Positions 15,876-24,849 of a stretch of 64,000 nucleotides of DNA are shown one piece after another. Source of the stretch: Anaerocolumna cellulosilytica (GTDB taxonomy: Bacteria; Bacillota; Clostridia; Lachnospirales; Lachnospiraceae); the NCBI RefSeq assembly GCF_014218335.1, contig NZ_AP023367.1:1427501-1491500 (forward strand), read 5' to 3'. Position 1 is the first letter of the stretch, and every line of letters starts with the position of its first letter. A program made the translations under genes and the position numbers. The notes under the pieces are model-generated. The model was not told the DNA's origin, made no database searches, and was given only the letters and a program-made list of their open reading frames with translations.

Positions 15876-17451
15876 GTGGTATCAGGTATTCTTTTGTATT
15901 AACGTAGCTCTTTATTGTATATTCTGGGCAGTTATAAACAGTATGAAAAGCAGTATGTGTTTTGGTATATATAGAGAGTATGCCTATGAGGCGAGATATC
16001 CAAGCATATTTACTGGTATTGTATTAGTGCTTCAGATACTGATGCTGATTATCCTGCTTTGCTTTATAAATCATACAGAGATTGACAAGGCTTCTTATAC
16101 GAGAAAGGTACCATCAGAATTAGCGGTTATAATCTTCGCTTTGTATACTTTGTTTATGTATCATCTATATCGTCATAATCAAGTGTTTTCCTTTCAATTT
16201 GAGGAAGTATATTTCGTAGGTGTCTATGAGTTTTGGGAAACCTACGGTGATATAATCAAGGAAATCGTGCTAGAATTTGTTCAAAACATACTGATTGGCA
16301 GTGGATATTTATGGATTATTACAGCAATCACGGTAAAAATGAAAGGAAGGTACTGGAAGGAGGATAGCTTGTTTTCAAAACTCTTTCAGCACTATAATAG
16401 AAATAGGATAAGTTCCTTAAGGCATATGTACTTTAATGACATTCTTTTCCTGTTTCTTCAACTTGGAATTATTATGTATCAAAGCATAGCAAGCATGATG
16501 ATAATTAACAGAAAAAATTCAACTTTATTGTTTAACCTAGTGATTCTTCTAGTAATACCTTTATTGCTTGAATCACTCTTGATATTGTGGAAGTGTAAAG
16601 AGGAGATAAAGGAAAAGGACATCCGTTCCCTGGTTGATGAAATCCACAAAATGAAACAAGGACAAAAACACATTGAAAATAATATCCCTAAAAACTCTTA
16701 TCTATATGAGACCGGTGAAGAGATAAAAAACATTTCAATCAATCTATATAACAGCATACAACAACAAATGAAGAATGAGAAGCTCAAAGTAGATTTAATA
16801 ACAAATATATCGCATGATTTGAAAACACCGCTTACTTCTATTATAGGCTACATAGATTTATTGTCTGCAAAGGATTATTTAAGCAGTGAAGACAGGCATT
16901 ATATTACTGAGCTTAACAAAAAGGCAGAGAATTTGCGGGATATGATTCATGTTGTGTTTGAACTATCCAAAGCTTCCAGTGGAAATATGAAGATTGATAA
17001 AACAAAACTGAATTTGAATAAATTGATTATGCAAACAATGGCAGATATGGAGGATATGATTGCTAATTCTGGATTTGACATAAAAACAGTTTATTCGAAA
17101 GAAAATTTGGAGATAAATGGAGATGGGTCAAAATTATATCTTGTTTGCCAAAATCTGATAAGTAACGCTTTGAAATACTCTTTGACAGGCAGTAGAATCT
17201 ATATCAGGACATACGTAGAGTCAGGGAATGCTGTCTTATGCATTCAAAATACCTCTGCATATGAGATTGATTTTTTACCGGAAGAAATTACCGGAAGATT
17301 TGTAAGAGGAGATGAATCAAGAAGTGATGGAGGAAATGGGCTTGGACTTGCGATTGCGAAAACATATTCGGAAGTATGTGAGGGTGAATTTAAAATCGAT
17401 ATAGACGGGGATATGTTTAAAGTAACAATACAGTTTCCTATGGTTAAATAA
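15850..17451 (+). CDS. Membrane sensor histidine kinase, VanS-like
   Basis: 533 residues, starting at TTG 15850 and overlapping the regulator gene by 26 bases; GGGGA upstream supports this start. The N-terminal 245 residues hold about six membrane spans and no long external domain, suggesting membrane-embedded sensing. The HisKA box NISHDLKTPLTSI has the phospho-His at about 322. HATPase motifs are NLISNALKYS (N box) and GGNGLGLAIAKTY (G box). No later gene is in the operon. Targets unknown; cell-envelope stress is a plausible stimulus. Confidence 0.93.
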   Translation: MDTKSKKCRWYQVFFCINVALYCIFWAVINSMKSSMCFGIYREYAYEARYPSIFTGIVLVLQILMLIILLCFINHTEIDKASYTRKVPSELAVIIFALYTLFMYHLYRHNQVFSFQFEEVYFVGVYEFWETYGDIIKEIVLEFVQNILIGSGYLWIITAITVKMKGRYWKEDSLFSKLFQHYNRNRISSLRHMYFNDILFLFLQLGIIMYQSIASMMIINRKNSTLLFNLVILLVIPLLLESLLILWKCKEEIKEKDIRSLVDEIHKMKQGQKHIENNIPKNSYLYETGEEIKNISINLYNSIQQQMKNEKLKVDLITNISHDLKTPLTSIIGYIDLLSAKDYLSSEDRHYITELNKKAENLRDMIHVVFELSKASSGNMKIDKTKLNLNKLIMQTMADMEDMIANSGFDIKTVYSKENLEINGDGSKLYLVCQNLISNALKYSLTGSRIYIRTYVESGNAVLCIQNTSAYEIDFLPEEITGRFVRGDESRSDGGNGLGLAIAKTYSEVCEGEFKIDIDGDMFKVTIQFPMVK

Positions 17452-17570
17452 ATTCTTGATAAAGACCACTTGGGCAGAATTAGAGATTAGGCTACATCAT
17501 TGATATAATCGGGAGAAAACTATTTGCTTTCATCTCAATGGGATAAAAACAGAATAAATATAACAGCATT

Positions 17571-17611
17571 AAATGCCATCTTGATATAATTTCAAGTTGG
17601 CATTTTTATTT
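17571..17611 (+). terminator. Intrinsic terminator after the two-component operon
   Basis: AAATGCCATCTTG (17571-17583) pairs with CAAGTTGGCATTT (17593-17605), followed by a T-rich run just upstream of the MarR promoter. Confidence 0.8.
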
Positions 17612-17615
17612 ATAC

Positions 17616-17652
17616 TTGACATATTACTATATGGTAATGTACTATATGGTAA
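17616..17652 (+). promoter_or_regulatory. MarR promoter with duplicated operator
   Basis: TTGACA (17616-17621), 18-base spacer, TACTAT (17640-17645). The 13-mer TACTATATGGTAA occurs twice, at 17625-17637 and 17640-17652, covering the spacer, the -10 box and the start of the ribosome site. Each copy is itself nearly palindromic (TACxATATxGTA), the form expected of a MarR-type operator. Autoregulation by the gene downstream is inferred. Confidence 0.75.
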
Positions 17653-17664
17653 GGAGGTGCTTAA

Positions 17665-18087
17665 TTGAAAACATATGGAGGATTTTTAATATCCAAAATA
17701 CATCAGTTAGGGGGTAGAGAACTAGAACGGATACTAAAAGAAAATGGAGTTCACGAGTTTAATGGACCACAAGGTAAAATTTTATATGTGCTTTGGGAAA
17801 ATAAAGATATAACAATATCCGAAATTAGTAAACTTACTTCGCTTGCTAATACAACTTTGACAAGTATGCTAGACCGTATGGAATCACAAGGTCTTATTAT
17901 ACGCACGCAGAACAAACTAAACCGCAGACAAATTATTATATCAACCACAAAGAAAGCAGAAGAATTGAAAGGTATTTTTGATAAAATATCTGAGCAAGTA
18001 AACAAGACCTATTATGCTGGCTTCTCTGATGACGAAATAACTGTTTTTGAAAATATGTTAAGGCGAATTATCCAAAATTTAGAATAG
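17665..18087 (+). CDS. MarR family transcriptional regulator
   Basis: 140 residues starting at TTG 17665 behind AAGGAGGT (17651-17658). The winged helix spans ITISEISKLTSLANTTLTSMLDRMESQGLIIRTQNKLNRRQ, a classic MarR recognition helix and wing, flanked by dimer helices. The duplicated operator overlaps its own promoter. The PNPOx-like gene follows after 17 bases and is the probable controlled partner. Confidence 0.9.
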   Translation: MKTYGGFLISKIHQLGGRELERILKENGVHEFNGPQGKILYVLWENKDITISEISKLTSLANTTLTSMLDRMESQGLIIRTQNKLNRRQIIISTTKKAEELKGIFDKISEQVNKTYYAGFSDDEITVFENMLRRIIQNLE

Positions 18088-18104
18088 AATGGAGAAATAA
18101 TATT

Positions 18105-18596
18105 ATGAATGATAAAATTATGAAAGATATTATAAGCTTAATTGAAAATAGTTCTGAATGTGTAGTGTGCTCCGTTGACGAAAATGACTTTCCAAATGCC
18201 AAAACTATGTTTAAAGCGGAAAATGCTGGAGCAAAGATGATTTGGTTTTCAACAAATCTATCAGCAATACGCACACAACTTTGGCTTAAAAATTCGAAAG
18301 CCTGTGTTTATTTTAATGACTCTCATAATTTTAAAGGTGTAATGCTGACAGGGTGTATGCAAGTTCTTACAGATGATCAAACGAAACAACGCTTTTGGAA
18401 ACAAGGTGATGAAAAATATTATTCACTTGGTGTGACTGACCCTGATTATTGCATATTGTGCTTCACATCAGAAAATGGAAACTTCTATAATGCAGGTGAA
18501 AAATACACGTTTAGCATTTGTGATAACATAAGTATAACTCCTTACAAATACGATAAAAAATGGATTCCAGAAGAATTATCGAACATCAATATATAA
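18105..18596 (+). CDS. Pyridoxamine 5'-phosphate oxidase-like flavoprotein
   Basis: 163 residues with a split-barrel FMN fold: CVVCSVDENDFPNAKTMF, then IWFSTNLSAIRTQLWLKNSKACVYF and FKGVMLTGCMQVL. It probably binds FMN or F420-like cofactor; substrate unknown. It is cotranscribed with the MarR gene. The terminator at 18616-18648 ends the unit. Confidence 0.85.
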   Translation: MNDKIMKDIISLIENSSECVVCSVDENDFPNAKTMFKAENAGAKMIWFSTNLSAIRTQLWLKNSKACVYFNDSHNFKGVMLTGCMQVLTDDQTKQRFWKQGDEKYYSLGVTDPDYCILCFTSENGNFYNAGEKYTFSICDNISITPYKYDKKWIPEELSNINI

Positions 18597-18615
18597 TAAA
18601 ATCAATTTATATTAA

Positions 18616-18648
18616 AAATACCGCCCAAGAGGACAAAGGGTGGTATTT
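18616..18648 (+). terminator. Intrinsic terminator after MarR/PNPOx unit
   Basis: AAATACCGCCC (18616-18626) pairs with GGGTGGTATTT (18638-18648), followed by CTATTTG. Confidence 0.75.
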
Positions 18649-18650
18649 CT

Positions 18651-19046
18651 ATTTGTGGCTGCTTACTTCGTATTGCTGATAAAACTGGTGATGCATTTAT
18701 TCTGGAAGAAGGAAATGTATAAACATAGTAAGTCCTATTCATAATGATTTTTATTTTGACTAATTTTCCAAAGGGGATTTTTAAGGAAGCAAATTATAAT
18801 GAAGTATATGGTATAGGTGCAGATCGATATATTTGTGCTCATGAATATATTCATAATAATAGTCATAGCTTTGGAATAGATGAAGCCTTTGAAGTTTTAA
18901 GTAAAACTAGTCGGGAAGATACTCAATGTTCCATCGTATATGAACCATTAAAAAATGAAATTTACATTGGTTTTAAAAAAGATTTAGGCAAAAATGGAAA
19001 ATTTCTATTATGTAAAAAACAATCCAATCATTGGATGGATTTTTAA
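18651..19046 (+). pseudogene. Decayed C-terminal fragment, linear amide C-N hydrolase-like
   Basis: One frame reads LLRIADKTGDAFILEEGNV, then three stops (TAA, TAG, TAA, about 18720-18732), then continues in the same frame as MIFILTNFPKGIFKEANYN to the stop at 19046. The pattern (ADKTGDA.I.EE, LTNFP, later CSIVYEPLKNEIYIGF) resembles the C-terminal half of choloylglycine/isopenicillin-acyltransferase type amidohydrolases. The catalytic N-terminal Cys region is missing and there is no ribosome site for the 100-residue open part. The family assignment is from memory of motifs and is moderate. Confidence 0.5.
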
Positions 19047-19284
19047 GCAATAATAAAACTCAATTTACAAATGAGAAATATTTGTGAAGGATCTTATTAG
19101 CTTATATTCGTGAAAAACCGTCTCACCGGACGTACGTGGCAAAAGGGAAAGGCTCTGCCGGTCCGGTTCGACAGCTTCATGAAAACTTTAACGAGTAATT
19201 AAAATTAGTGGCTATGTGGTTTACATAGTCACTTTCGGTTTGGGTATAATAAGGCTATATCTTTATTTAAGGAGGTGATACCCT
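19047..19284. other. Intergenic; possible group II intron 3' remnant (minus strand)
   Basis: A GC-richer island at 19119-19170 stands out from its surroundings. Read on the minus strand it gives GAACCGGACCGG...CCACGTACGTCCGGTGAGACGG, which loosely recalls domain V and the end of clostridial group II introns (CGTACGG...GTGAGAGG). ACCGGAC pairs with GTCCGGT. There is no reverse transcriptase. This may be only a coincidence. Confidence 0.2.
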
Positions 19285-21345
19285 ATGACAACTAGCAAGA
19301 CACCCAATAGATTGATACATGAAAAAAGTCCTTACCTACTTCAACACGCTTATAATCCGGTTGACTGGTGGCCTTGGTGTGAAAAAGCATTTATGAAAGC
19401 AAAAACAGAAGATAAGCCTATCTTTCTCTCTATTGGATATTCCACCTGCCATTGGTGCCATGTAATGGCTCACGAATCCTTTGAGGACACGGAAGTTGCA
19501 GAGTATCTAAATCAATACTTCATATCCATAAAGGTAGATAAGGAGGAGCGTCCGGATGTTGACAGCATATATATGTCAGTATGCCAGAGGGTAACAGGCA
19601 GCGGAGGATGGCCGCTGACTATAATCATGATGCCAGATCAGAAGCCTTTTTTTGCTGGAACGTATTTTCCAAAACGCTCCCGTTACAACATGCCGGGATT
19701 TCTTGACTTATTAAAAGCCGTGATAGAAAAATGGAGGACAGAGCAGGATAGTCTTAAAAACTCAAGTCTCGCCATTACACAATCTTTACAGCAGGAATCG
19801 ATTCAAGGCAAGGACAATCGTGTAAGTAAACAAATGGTGGAGCAGGCAGCCAGAAGTCTTCTCAGTAACTATGATAGCCAATATGGTGGTTTTGGGGGGG
19901 CACCCAAATTTCCAACGCCTCATAATCTAATGTTTTTACTTCGCTTTGCCCTACAGGAAAATAAGGAAGAGGCTCTTGAAGCCGTTGAAAAAACCCTGGA
20001 TGCAATGTATATTGGAGGTATTTTTGACCATATCGGCTATGGATTTTCTAGGTATTCAACTGATGAAAAATGGCTGGTACCTCACTTTGAAAAGATGTTA
20101 TACGATAATGCCTTATTGATTCATACCTATCTCGAAGCCCATCAGTATACAAAAAAAGAACACTACAAAGAGATAGCCCAAATGACCTTAGAGTATGTAC
20201 AGCGGGAACTTACCCATGAAGAAGGGGGTTTTTACTGTGCCCAGGATGCTGACAGTGAAGGGGTTGAGGGAAAATATTATGTCTTCCGCCCGGAAGAAGT
20301 AATAAGCATACTTGGTAAAGAAGATGGAACGTATTTTAATGATTACTTTGATATCACTGCCAAAGGTAATTTTGAAGAAAAAAATATACCAAACCGTATC
20401 AAGGCATACAAAAATGAAGCAATAGAAAAATGGAATAAAGAGGCTGTACTAGAACCCCCCCGTATCAGCAGCTTGCGAGAAAAGATGTATGCGTATCGTT
20501 TGAATCGGACAAAACTTCACAAGGATGATAAAATCCTGACCTCCTGGAATGGAATTATGATTGGAGCCTGCGCAAAGGCTTATAAAATACTAAAGCAAGA
20601 AGCGTATTTAAATATGGCTCAGAAAGCAGATGAATTTATTCAAAAGTATCTGTCCGATGGTGAAAAACTTTATGTTCATTACCGGGAAGGAAAAGCAAGT
20701 GGTTTAGGGCATATAGATGACTATGCATTTTATGGCTGGGCCTTACTTGAGTTGTACGAAGCTACCTTGGAGATAAATTATATAAAACGGGCGCTTGAAA
20801 TAATGAATCAGTTAGTTCAGAATTTCTTTGATACGAATAGGGGAGGGTTTTATCTATACTCTAAAGATGCAGAAATGTTAATTCACCGCCCGAAGGAATG
20901 GTATGACGGTGCAATTCCCTCAGGTAATTCGGTTGTAACCTATGTTTTGGAGAAATTATATCATATAACCGGAAACCAATCCCTAAGAGAAATACTAGAC
21001 AAACAGTTGTCGGTACTTGCAGCTGAAACTTCCGATTATCCAAGTGCTTACTGTTTTTCTATGATGGCTGTCATGCAAGAGGTATATCCCACAAAGGAAT
21101 TAGTCTGTGTCTTACCGAAAGAGTATTCTATGGAGGATATAAAAAATATGCTTTCAGAGAATTTCCTACCACAGGTATCTATAGTATTAAAGAGTGATGA
21201 GAGTAAAGTAAGCCTTGAAGACGTGGCGGAATTTACCAAGGATTATCCGGCAGCCCCTGAAAAACCTGCTTATTATCTTTGTGAAAATCATTCCTGTCAG
21301 GCTCCAGTATATGAATTAAATGAAATTGTATATAATATGAAATAA
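19285..21345 (+). CDS. YyaL/SSP411-like thioredoxin-domain protein (DUF255)
   Basis: 686 residues, normal for the family. The N-terminal thioredoxin-like domain begins [24 protein letters not shown], with the CHWC motif at 55-58 and GSGGWPLTI further on. The remaining two thirds form an (alpha/alpha)6 barrel related to N-acylglucosamine 2-epimerases ([32 protein letters not shown]). The biochemical function of this widely conserved protein is not settled. AAGGAGGTGATACC before ATG 19285 is a very strong ribosome site. Confidence 0.93.
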   Translation: MTTSKTPNRLIHEKSPYLLQHAYNPVDWWPWCEKAFMKAKTEDKPIFLSIGYSTCHWCHVMAHESFEDTEVAEYLNQYFISIKVDKEERPDVDSIYMSVCQRVTGSGGWPLTIIMMPDQKPFFAGTYFPKRSRYNMPGFLDLLKAVIEKWRTEQDSLKNSSLAITQSLQQESIQGKDNRVSKQMVEQAARSLLSNYDSQYGGFGGAPKFPTPHNLMFLLRFALQENKEEALEAVEKTLDAMYIGGIFDHIGYGFSRYSTDEKWLVPHFEKMLYDNALLIHTYLEAHQYTKKEHYKEIAQMTLEYVQRELTHEEGGFYCAQDADSEGVEGKYYVFRPEEVISILGKEDGTYFNDYFDITAKGNFEEKNIPNRIKAYKNEAIEKWNKEAVLEPPRISSLREKMYAYRLNRTKLHKDDKILTSWNGIMIGACAKAYKILKQEAYLNMAQKADEFIQKYLSDGEKLYVHYREGKASGLGHIDDYAFYGWALLELYEATLEINYIKRALEIMNQLVQNFFDTNRGGFYLYSKDAEMLIHRPKEWYDGAIPSGNSVVTYVLEKLYHITGNQSLREILDKQLSVLAAETSDYPSAYCFSMMAVMQEVYPTKELVCVLPKEYSMEDIKNMLSENFLPQVSIVLKSDESKVSLEDVAEFTKDYPAAPEKPAYYLCENHSCQAPVYELNEIVYNMK

Positions 21346-21649
21346 GATTGTATAAGATTTCAAGTAATTACCATCATAATTTTTTTAATTTTTATCTATA
21401 CTATTATTAACTGCAGAGGCGGAAAAAGTTCCTTCATCCAAATTGTCGTGAAGAGAAGTTTTTGTCTCTGCAGTTTCGAATAAATTTATAGAATTGTAAA
21501 CGGTTTTATATCTCCCTACTTCCCAGGTTGCATATCGTTTATCACGGATAAAATGCTGCATCTTCTTGATTAGGAAAAGTAATTGAGGCATTGACTGTAA
21601 TGAAAAAATAGATTACTATTTACAATATTACATAAGAAACGGAGTAACT
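21346..21649. other. Intergenic region with a hairpin
   Basis: About 300 bases. AACTGCAGAG (21409-21418) pairs with CTCTGCAGTT (21466-21475). A 68-codon minus-strand frame (21385-21591) has no ribosome site and is not accepted as a gene. Confidence 0.35.
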
Positions 21650-22243
21650 ATGAAGGTTTCAAGAGAATTTTATCAAAGGGATGCGGTAACGGTTGCGCAG
21701 GATTTACTGGGTCTGGTACTGGTACATGAAACAGCAGAAGGTATAACAAAAGGCATTATAGTAGAAACGGAAGCATACATGGGAACCATGGACGCAGCAG
21801 CTCATTCTTATAAAAAAGGTAAATCAGGAAGAACCAATGTACAGTATTTAGAAGGAGGCTATGCGTATATTTATCTAATCTACGGTATGTATTACTGCAT
21901 GAATATAGTGACCAATCAGCCAGGGATTCCGGAAGTAGTATTACTTCGTGCTTTGGAACCGCTAGATGGCATCAAATTAATGGAACAGCGCAGAACTACA
22001 GATAAGCTAAAAAACTTGTGCAGCGGACCAGGAAAGTTATGTTCTGCCATGGACATTACAAAGGATAATTACGGTATGGATTTATGTGGAAGCAGACTTT
22101 ATCTTGAAGAGCCGGAGGATAAGAAACCTTTTGAAATGATTGCATCCAAGCGAATTAATATTGATTATGCCGGAGAGGCAAAAGAGTATCTTTGGAGATT
22201 TACTATAAAGGATAATAAGTATATTTCTTGCAAGATAAGGTAA
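21650..22243 (+). CDS. DNA-3-methyladenine glycosylase (AAG/MPG family)
   Basis: 197 residues. Family features are the start FYQRDAVTVAQDLLG, the catalytic-region GIIVETEAYMG, DAAAHSYKKGKSGRTNVQY, YIYLIYGMYYCMNIVT, and GPGKLCSAMDI. It removes alkylated purines from DNA in base excision repair. CGGAG precedes the ATG. It is a single-gene unit ending in the terminator at 22260-22299. Confidence 0.95.
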   Translation: MKVSREFYQRDAVTVAQDLLGLVLVHETAEGITKGIIVETEAYMGTMDAAAHSYKKGKSGRTNVQYLEGGYAYIYLIYGMYYCMNIVTNQPGIPEVVLLRALEPLDGIKLMEQRRTTDKLKNLCSGPGKLCSAMDITKDNYGMDLCGSRLYLEEPEDKKPFEMIASKRINIDYAGEAKEYLWRFTIKDNKYISCKIR

Positions 22244-22259
22244 AAGACAAGCAACTATG

Positions 22260-22299
22260 AAATCCCATAAACTTTCAAACAAAGTTTATATGGGATTTT
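22260..22299 (+). terminator. Intrinsic terminator after the glycosylase
   Basis: AAATCCCATAAACTTT pairs with AAAGTTTATATGGGATTTT; loop CAAAC. Confidence 0.8.
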
Positions 22300-22529
22300 A
22301 TACTGTCAGTCAGGAGATTATGGTTTTGTTTGAAATGATTTAAAAAATAACTGTAAGTAAACGGAATAAACTTGTAAGAAAAGCCATATGGCAAGAGAAA
22401 ATTTTGAACTTTTAAGAAAAACTATGGACTATTTTGATGTTTTATGAGAAAATAGGGTCGAGTGCGATGTTAAAATAATAACATACCGCTGGAGTATATA
22501 TATTTATGTACATTGAAAGGAGTCTCAAC

Positions 22530-23222
22530 ATGATTTATTCACATGAAGTAGAAATGATGTGTCCAGTTGCGCAGGGCGTTAACCATGGAGCAGCACCCAT
22601 CCCAGAAGAAGCAAAATGGGTACAAGCAAAGGAAGTAAAAGATATATCAGGCTTAACACATGGTGTAGGCTGGTGTGCACCTCAGCAGGGAGCATGTAAA
22701 TTAACTCTTAACGTAAAGGATGGTATCATCCAGGAAGCATTAGTAGAAACTATCGGATGTTCAGGCATGACACACTCTGCAGCTATGGCAGCAGAAATTC
22801 TTCCAGGAAGAACTCTTTTAGAAGCATTAAATACTGACTTAGTATGCGATGCTATTAATACAGCAATGAGAGAATTATTTTTACAGATTGTATACGGAAG
22901 AACCCAGAGTGCTTTCTCAGAAGGTGGTCTTCCTATCGGCGCAGGTCTGGAAGATTTAGGAAAAGGCTTAAGAAGCCAGGTTGGTACTATGTACGGTACA
23001 TTAAAGAAAGGTCCTCGTTATCTTGAAATGGCAGAAGGCTATGTAACAGGAATCGCTCTTGACGAAGAAGATCAAATTATCGGTTATCAATTTGTTAACT
23101 TAGGTAAGATGACTGATTTCATCAAAAAAGGTGATGACCCTACTACTGCTTATGAAAAATCTAAGGGACAGTATGGCCGTGTAGCTGACGCAGTTAAGAT
23201 TATTGACCCTAGGAAAGAATAA
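22530..23222 (+). CDS. NifU-like Fe-S scaffold-type protein paired with GGGtGRT protein
   Basis: 230 residues from ATG 22530; AAAGGAG at 22516-22522 rules out the ATG at 22506. A NifU/IscU-type core is suggested by GWCAPQQGACKLTLNVKDGIIQEALVETIGCSGMTHSAAMAAEIL, in which the two conserved cysteines could bind a cluster. It is always seen by me in annotation memory as the partner of GGGtGRT proteins. The next gene follows after 19 bases. Codon choice looks strongly biased, suggesting high expression. The job of the pair is unknown. Confidence 0.8.
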   Translation: MIYSHEVEMMCPVAQGVNHGAAPIPEEAKWVQAKEVKDISGLTHGVGWCAPQQGACKLTLNVKDGIIQEALVETIGCSGMTHSAAMAAEILPGRTLLEALNTDLVCDAINTAMRELFLQIVYGRTQSAFSEGGLPIGAGLEDLGKGLRSQVGTMYGTLKKGPRYLEMAEGYVTGIALDEEDQIIGYQFVNLGKMTDFIKKGDDPTTAYEKSKGQYGRVADAVKIIDPRKE

Positions 23223-23241
23223 TTGAGGAGGATACATAACA

Positions 23242-24252
23242 ATGGCTTTATTTGAATCATATGAAAGAAGAATAGATATAATTAATGCTGTATTAAACAG
23301 CAATGGAATCGCTTCTATTGAAGAAGCTGAAAAAATCACGAAAGATGCCGGACTTGATGTATATAATCAGGTTAAAAATATCCAGCCTATCTGTTTCGAA
23401 AATGCCTGTTGGGCTTACGTTGTAGGCGCAGCTATTGCAATTAAAAAGGGATGTCATAAGGCTGCTGACGCTGCAGCAGCAATCGGTGAAGGTCTTCAGG
23501 CTTTCTGTATTCCAGGTTCTGTTGCTGACCAAAGAAAAGTAGGTTTAGGCCATGGTAACTTAGGAAAGATGTTATTAGAAGAAGAAACAAAATGTTTCGC
23601 ATTCTTAGCAGGACATGAATCTTTTGCAGCAGCAGAAGGTGCTATCGGTATTGCTTTGTCTGCTAACAAGGTTAGAAAAGAGCCTTTAAGAGTTATCTTA
23701 AACGGTCTTGGAAAGGATGCTGCTCAAATTATCTCCAGAATTAATGGTTTTACTTTTGTTGAGACTCAGATGGATTACTATACTGGAGAAGTGAAAGAAG
23801 TATTCAGAAAATCCTACTCTACAGGTGACAGAGCAAAAGTTAACTGCTATGGCGCCAATGATGTAACAGAAGGTGTAGCTATCATGCATAAGGAAGGCGT
23901 TGATGTTTCTATTACAGGTAACTCAACGAACCCTACAAGATTCCAACATCCGGTAGCAGGTACTTACAAAAAAGAATGTCTAGAACAAGGAAAGAAATAT
24001 TTCTCCGTAGCATCCGGTGGTGGTACTGGTAGAACACTTCATCCAGATAATATGGGAGCAGGCCCTGCTTCCTATGGTATGACTGATACTATGGGTAGAA
24101 TGCACTCTGACGCTCAGTTCGCCGGTTCTTCTTCAGTTCCTGCTCACGTAGAAATGATGGGCTTAATCGGCATGGGTAACAACCCTATGGTTGGTGCCAC
24201 AGTGGCTGTAGCCGTTGCGATTCAGCAGGCCTCTGAAGCAGGTAAATTCTAG
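23242..24252 (+). CDS. GGGtGRT protein
   Basis: 336 residues. The naming motif GGGTGRT is at about 257-263, and the sequence is otherwise rich in conserved Gly/Ala segments (GLGHGNLGKM, FLAGHESFAAAEGAIGIALSANKVR, AHVEMMGLIGMGNNPMVGA). This is a clostridial family defined by sequence with no assigned activity. The partner gene upstream is NifU-like, so an Fe-S or selenium/sulfur-linked role has been guessed but is not shown. Preceded by GAGGAGG. Codon use again looks like that of an abundant protein. Confidence 0.92.
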   Translation: MALFESYERRIDIINAVLNSNGIASIEEAEKITKDAGLDVYNQVKNIQPICFENACWAYVVGAAIAIKKGCHKAADAAAAIGEGLQAFCIPGSVADQRKVGLGHGNLGKMLLEEETKCFAFLAGHESFAAAEGAIGIALSANKVRKEPLRVILNGLGKDAAQIISRINGFTFVETQMDYYTGEVKEVFRKSYSTGDRAKVNCYGANDVTEGVAIMHKEGVDVSITGNSTNPTRFQHPVAGTYKKECLEQGKKYFSVASGGGTGRTLHPDNMGAGPASYGMTDTMGRMHSDAQFAGSSSVPAHVEMMGLIGMGNNPMVGATVAVAVAIQQASEAGKF

Positions 24253-24276
24253 TTTTCTACGATTTTTAAAGAATTG

Positions 24277-24370
24277 TATTTTGTCATCCTACTATGAAAA
24301 TTAGTTTCTGTCACCCATTTGTCAACGCTTTTTTCAGTAGGTGACAAAATAGAATGTGACGAGATGACAA
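24277..24370 (+). promoter_or_regulatory. Nested, mutually exclusive inverted repeats after GGGtGRT gene
   Basis: TGTCA occurs at 24282, 24309 and 24320, and TGAC(A/G) at 24342, 24357 and 24365. One folding pairs TATTTTGTCATCCTACT (24277-24293) with AGTAGGTGACAAAATA (24336-24351). Another pairs TTGTCATC (24281-24288) with GATGACAA (24363-24370) and TGTCACC (24309-24315) with GGTGACA (24340-24346). It lies in the 3' UTR or between units. Confidence 0.5.
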
Positions 24371-24380
24371 TATATATAAA

Positions 24381-24416
24381 TAATACTCCTAGATTATTTA
24401 GGGGTATTATTTTTAT
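24381..24416 (+). terminator. Intrinsic terminator of the GGGtGRT operon
   Basis: AATACTCCTA (24382-24391) pairs with TAGGGGTATT (24399-24408), followed by ATTTTTATT. Confidence 0.8.
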
Positions 24417-24509
24417 TCAAAATAGTATGCGGGGTATATCTAGTAAGAAAATAGGAATACCTAAAAGTAGTTCAAAAGTTGAATATTTCTAAGTTTCTTA
24501 TAGTATGTT

Positions 24510-24545
24510 AGGCAGGTCTTGTAATTATGACTTGCCTTTTGCTTT
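24510..24545 (+). terminator. Second terminator with no gene ahead of it
   Basis: AGGCAGGTC (24510-24518) pairs with GACTTGCCT (24529-24537, one G-U), followed by TTTGCTTTT. No reading frame lies between this and the previous terminator, so it either backs that one up or ends a short noncoding RNA from about 24420. Confidence 0.6.
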
Positions 24546-24619
24546 TATAAAATTGATGTTAAAAACTGCTAGTTCAATAATAGGAGATATGGTAAAATAT
24601 TCAAAAGGAGGGTTTGCAT

Positions 24620-24784
24620 ATGGAGAGGAAAGAATTATTAAAAAAGTATGAAGAATTAGAGGAAAGAGTTAGGCAGTAAGAGTTTAGAGAGGGAGTGGTT
24701 AAAGCTTCAAAATATAAAATACCGTTTGATTTAGACCATAATAGCAAAGATTTGTTGTTATGCTACATTTGGTTGACAATATGA
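24620..24784 (+). pseudogene. Short interrupted frame with strong ribosome site
   Basis: AAAAGGAGGGT (24603-24612) sets up ATG 24620, which encodes MERKELLKKYEELEERVRQ, then TAA. The same frame continues for 34 codons (EFREGVVKASKYKIPFDLDHN...) to TGA at 24784. It is either a 19-residue peptide or a gene broken by a nonsense change. Not recognised. Confidence 0.35.
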
Positions 24785-24849
24785 AACGCTAATTTGGTGG
24801 TTATTCTCCTGGAGTTTATTTAAAATGAAATTCAAAAGGAGGTAATAAA

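Noticed and set aside
21385-21591. 68-codon minus-strand frame
   Set aside because: No ribosome site or promoter; crosses an inverted repeat.
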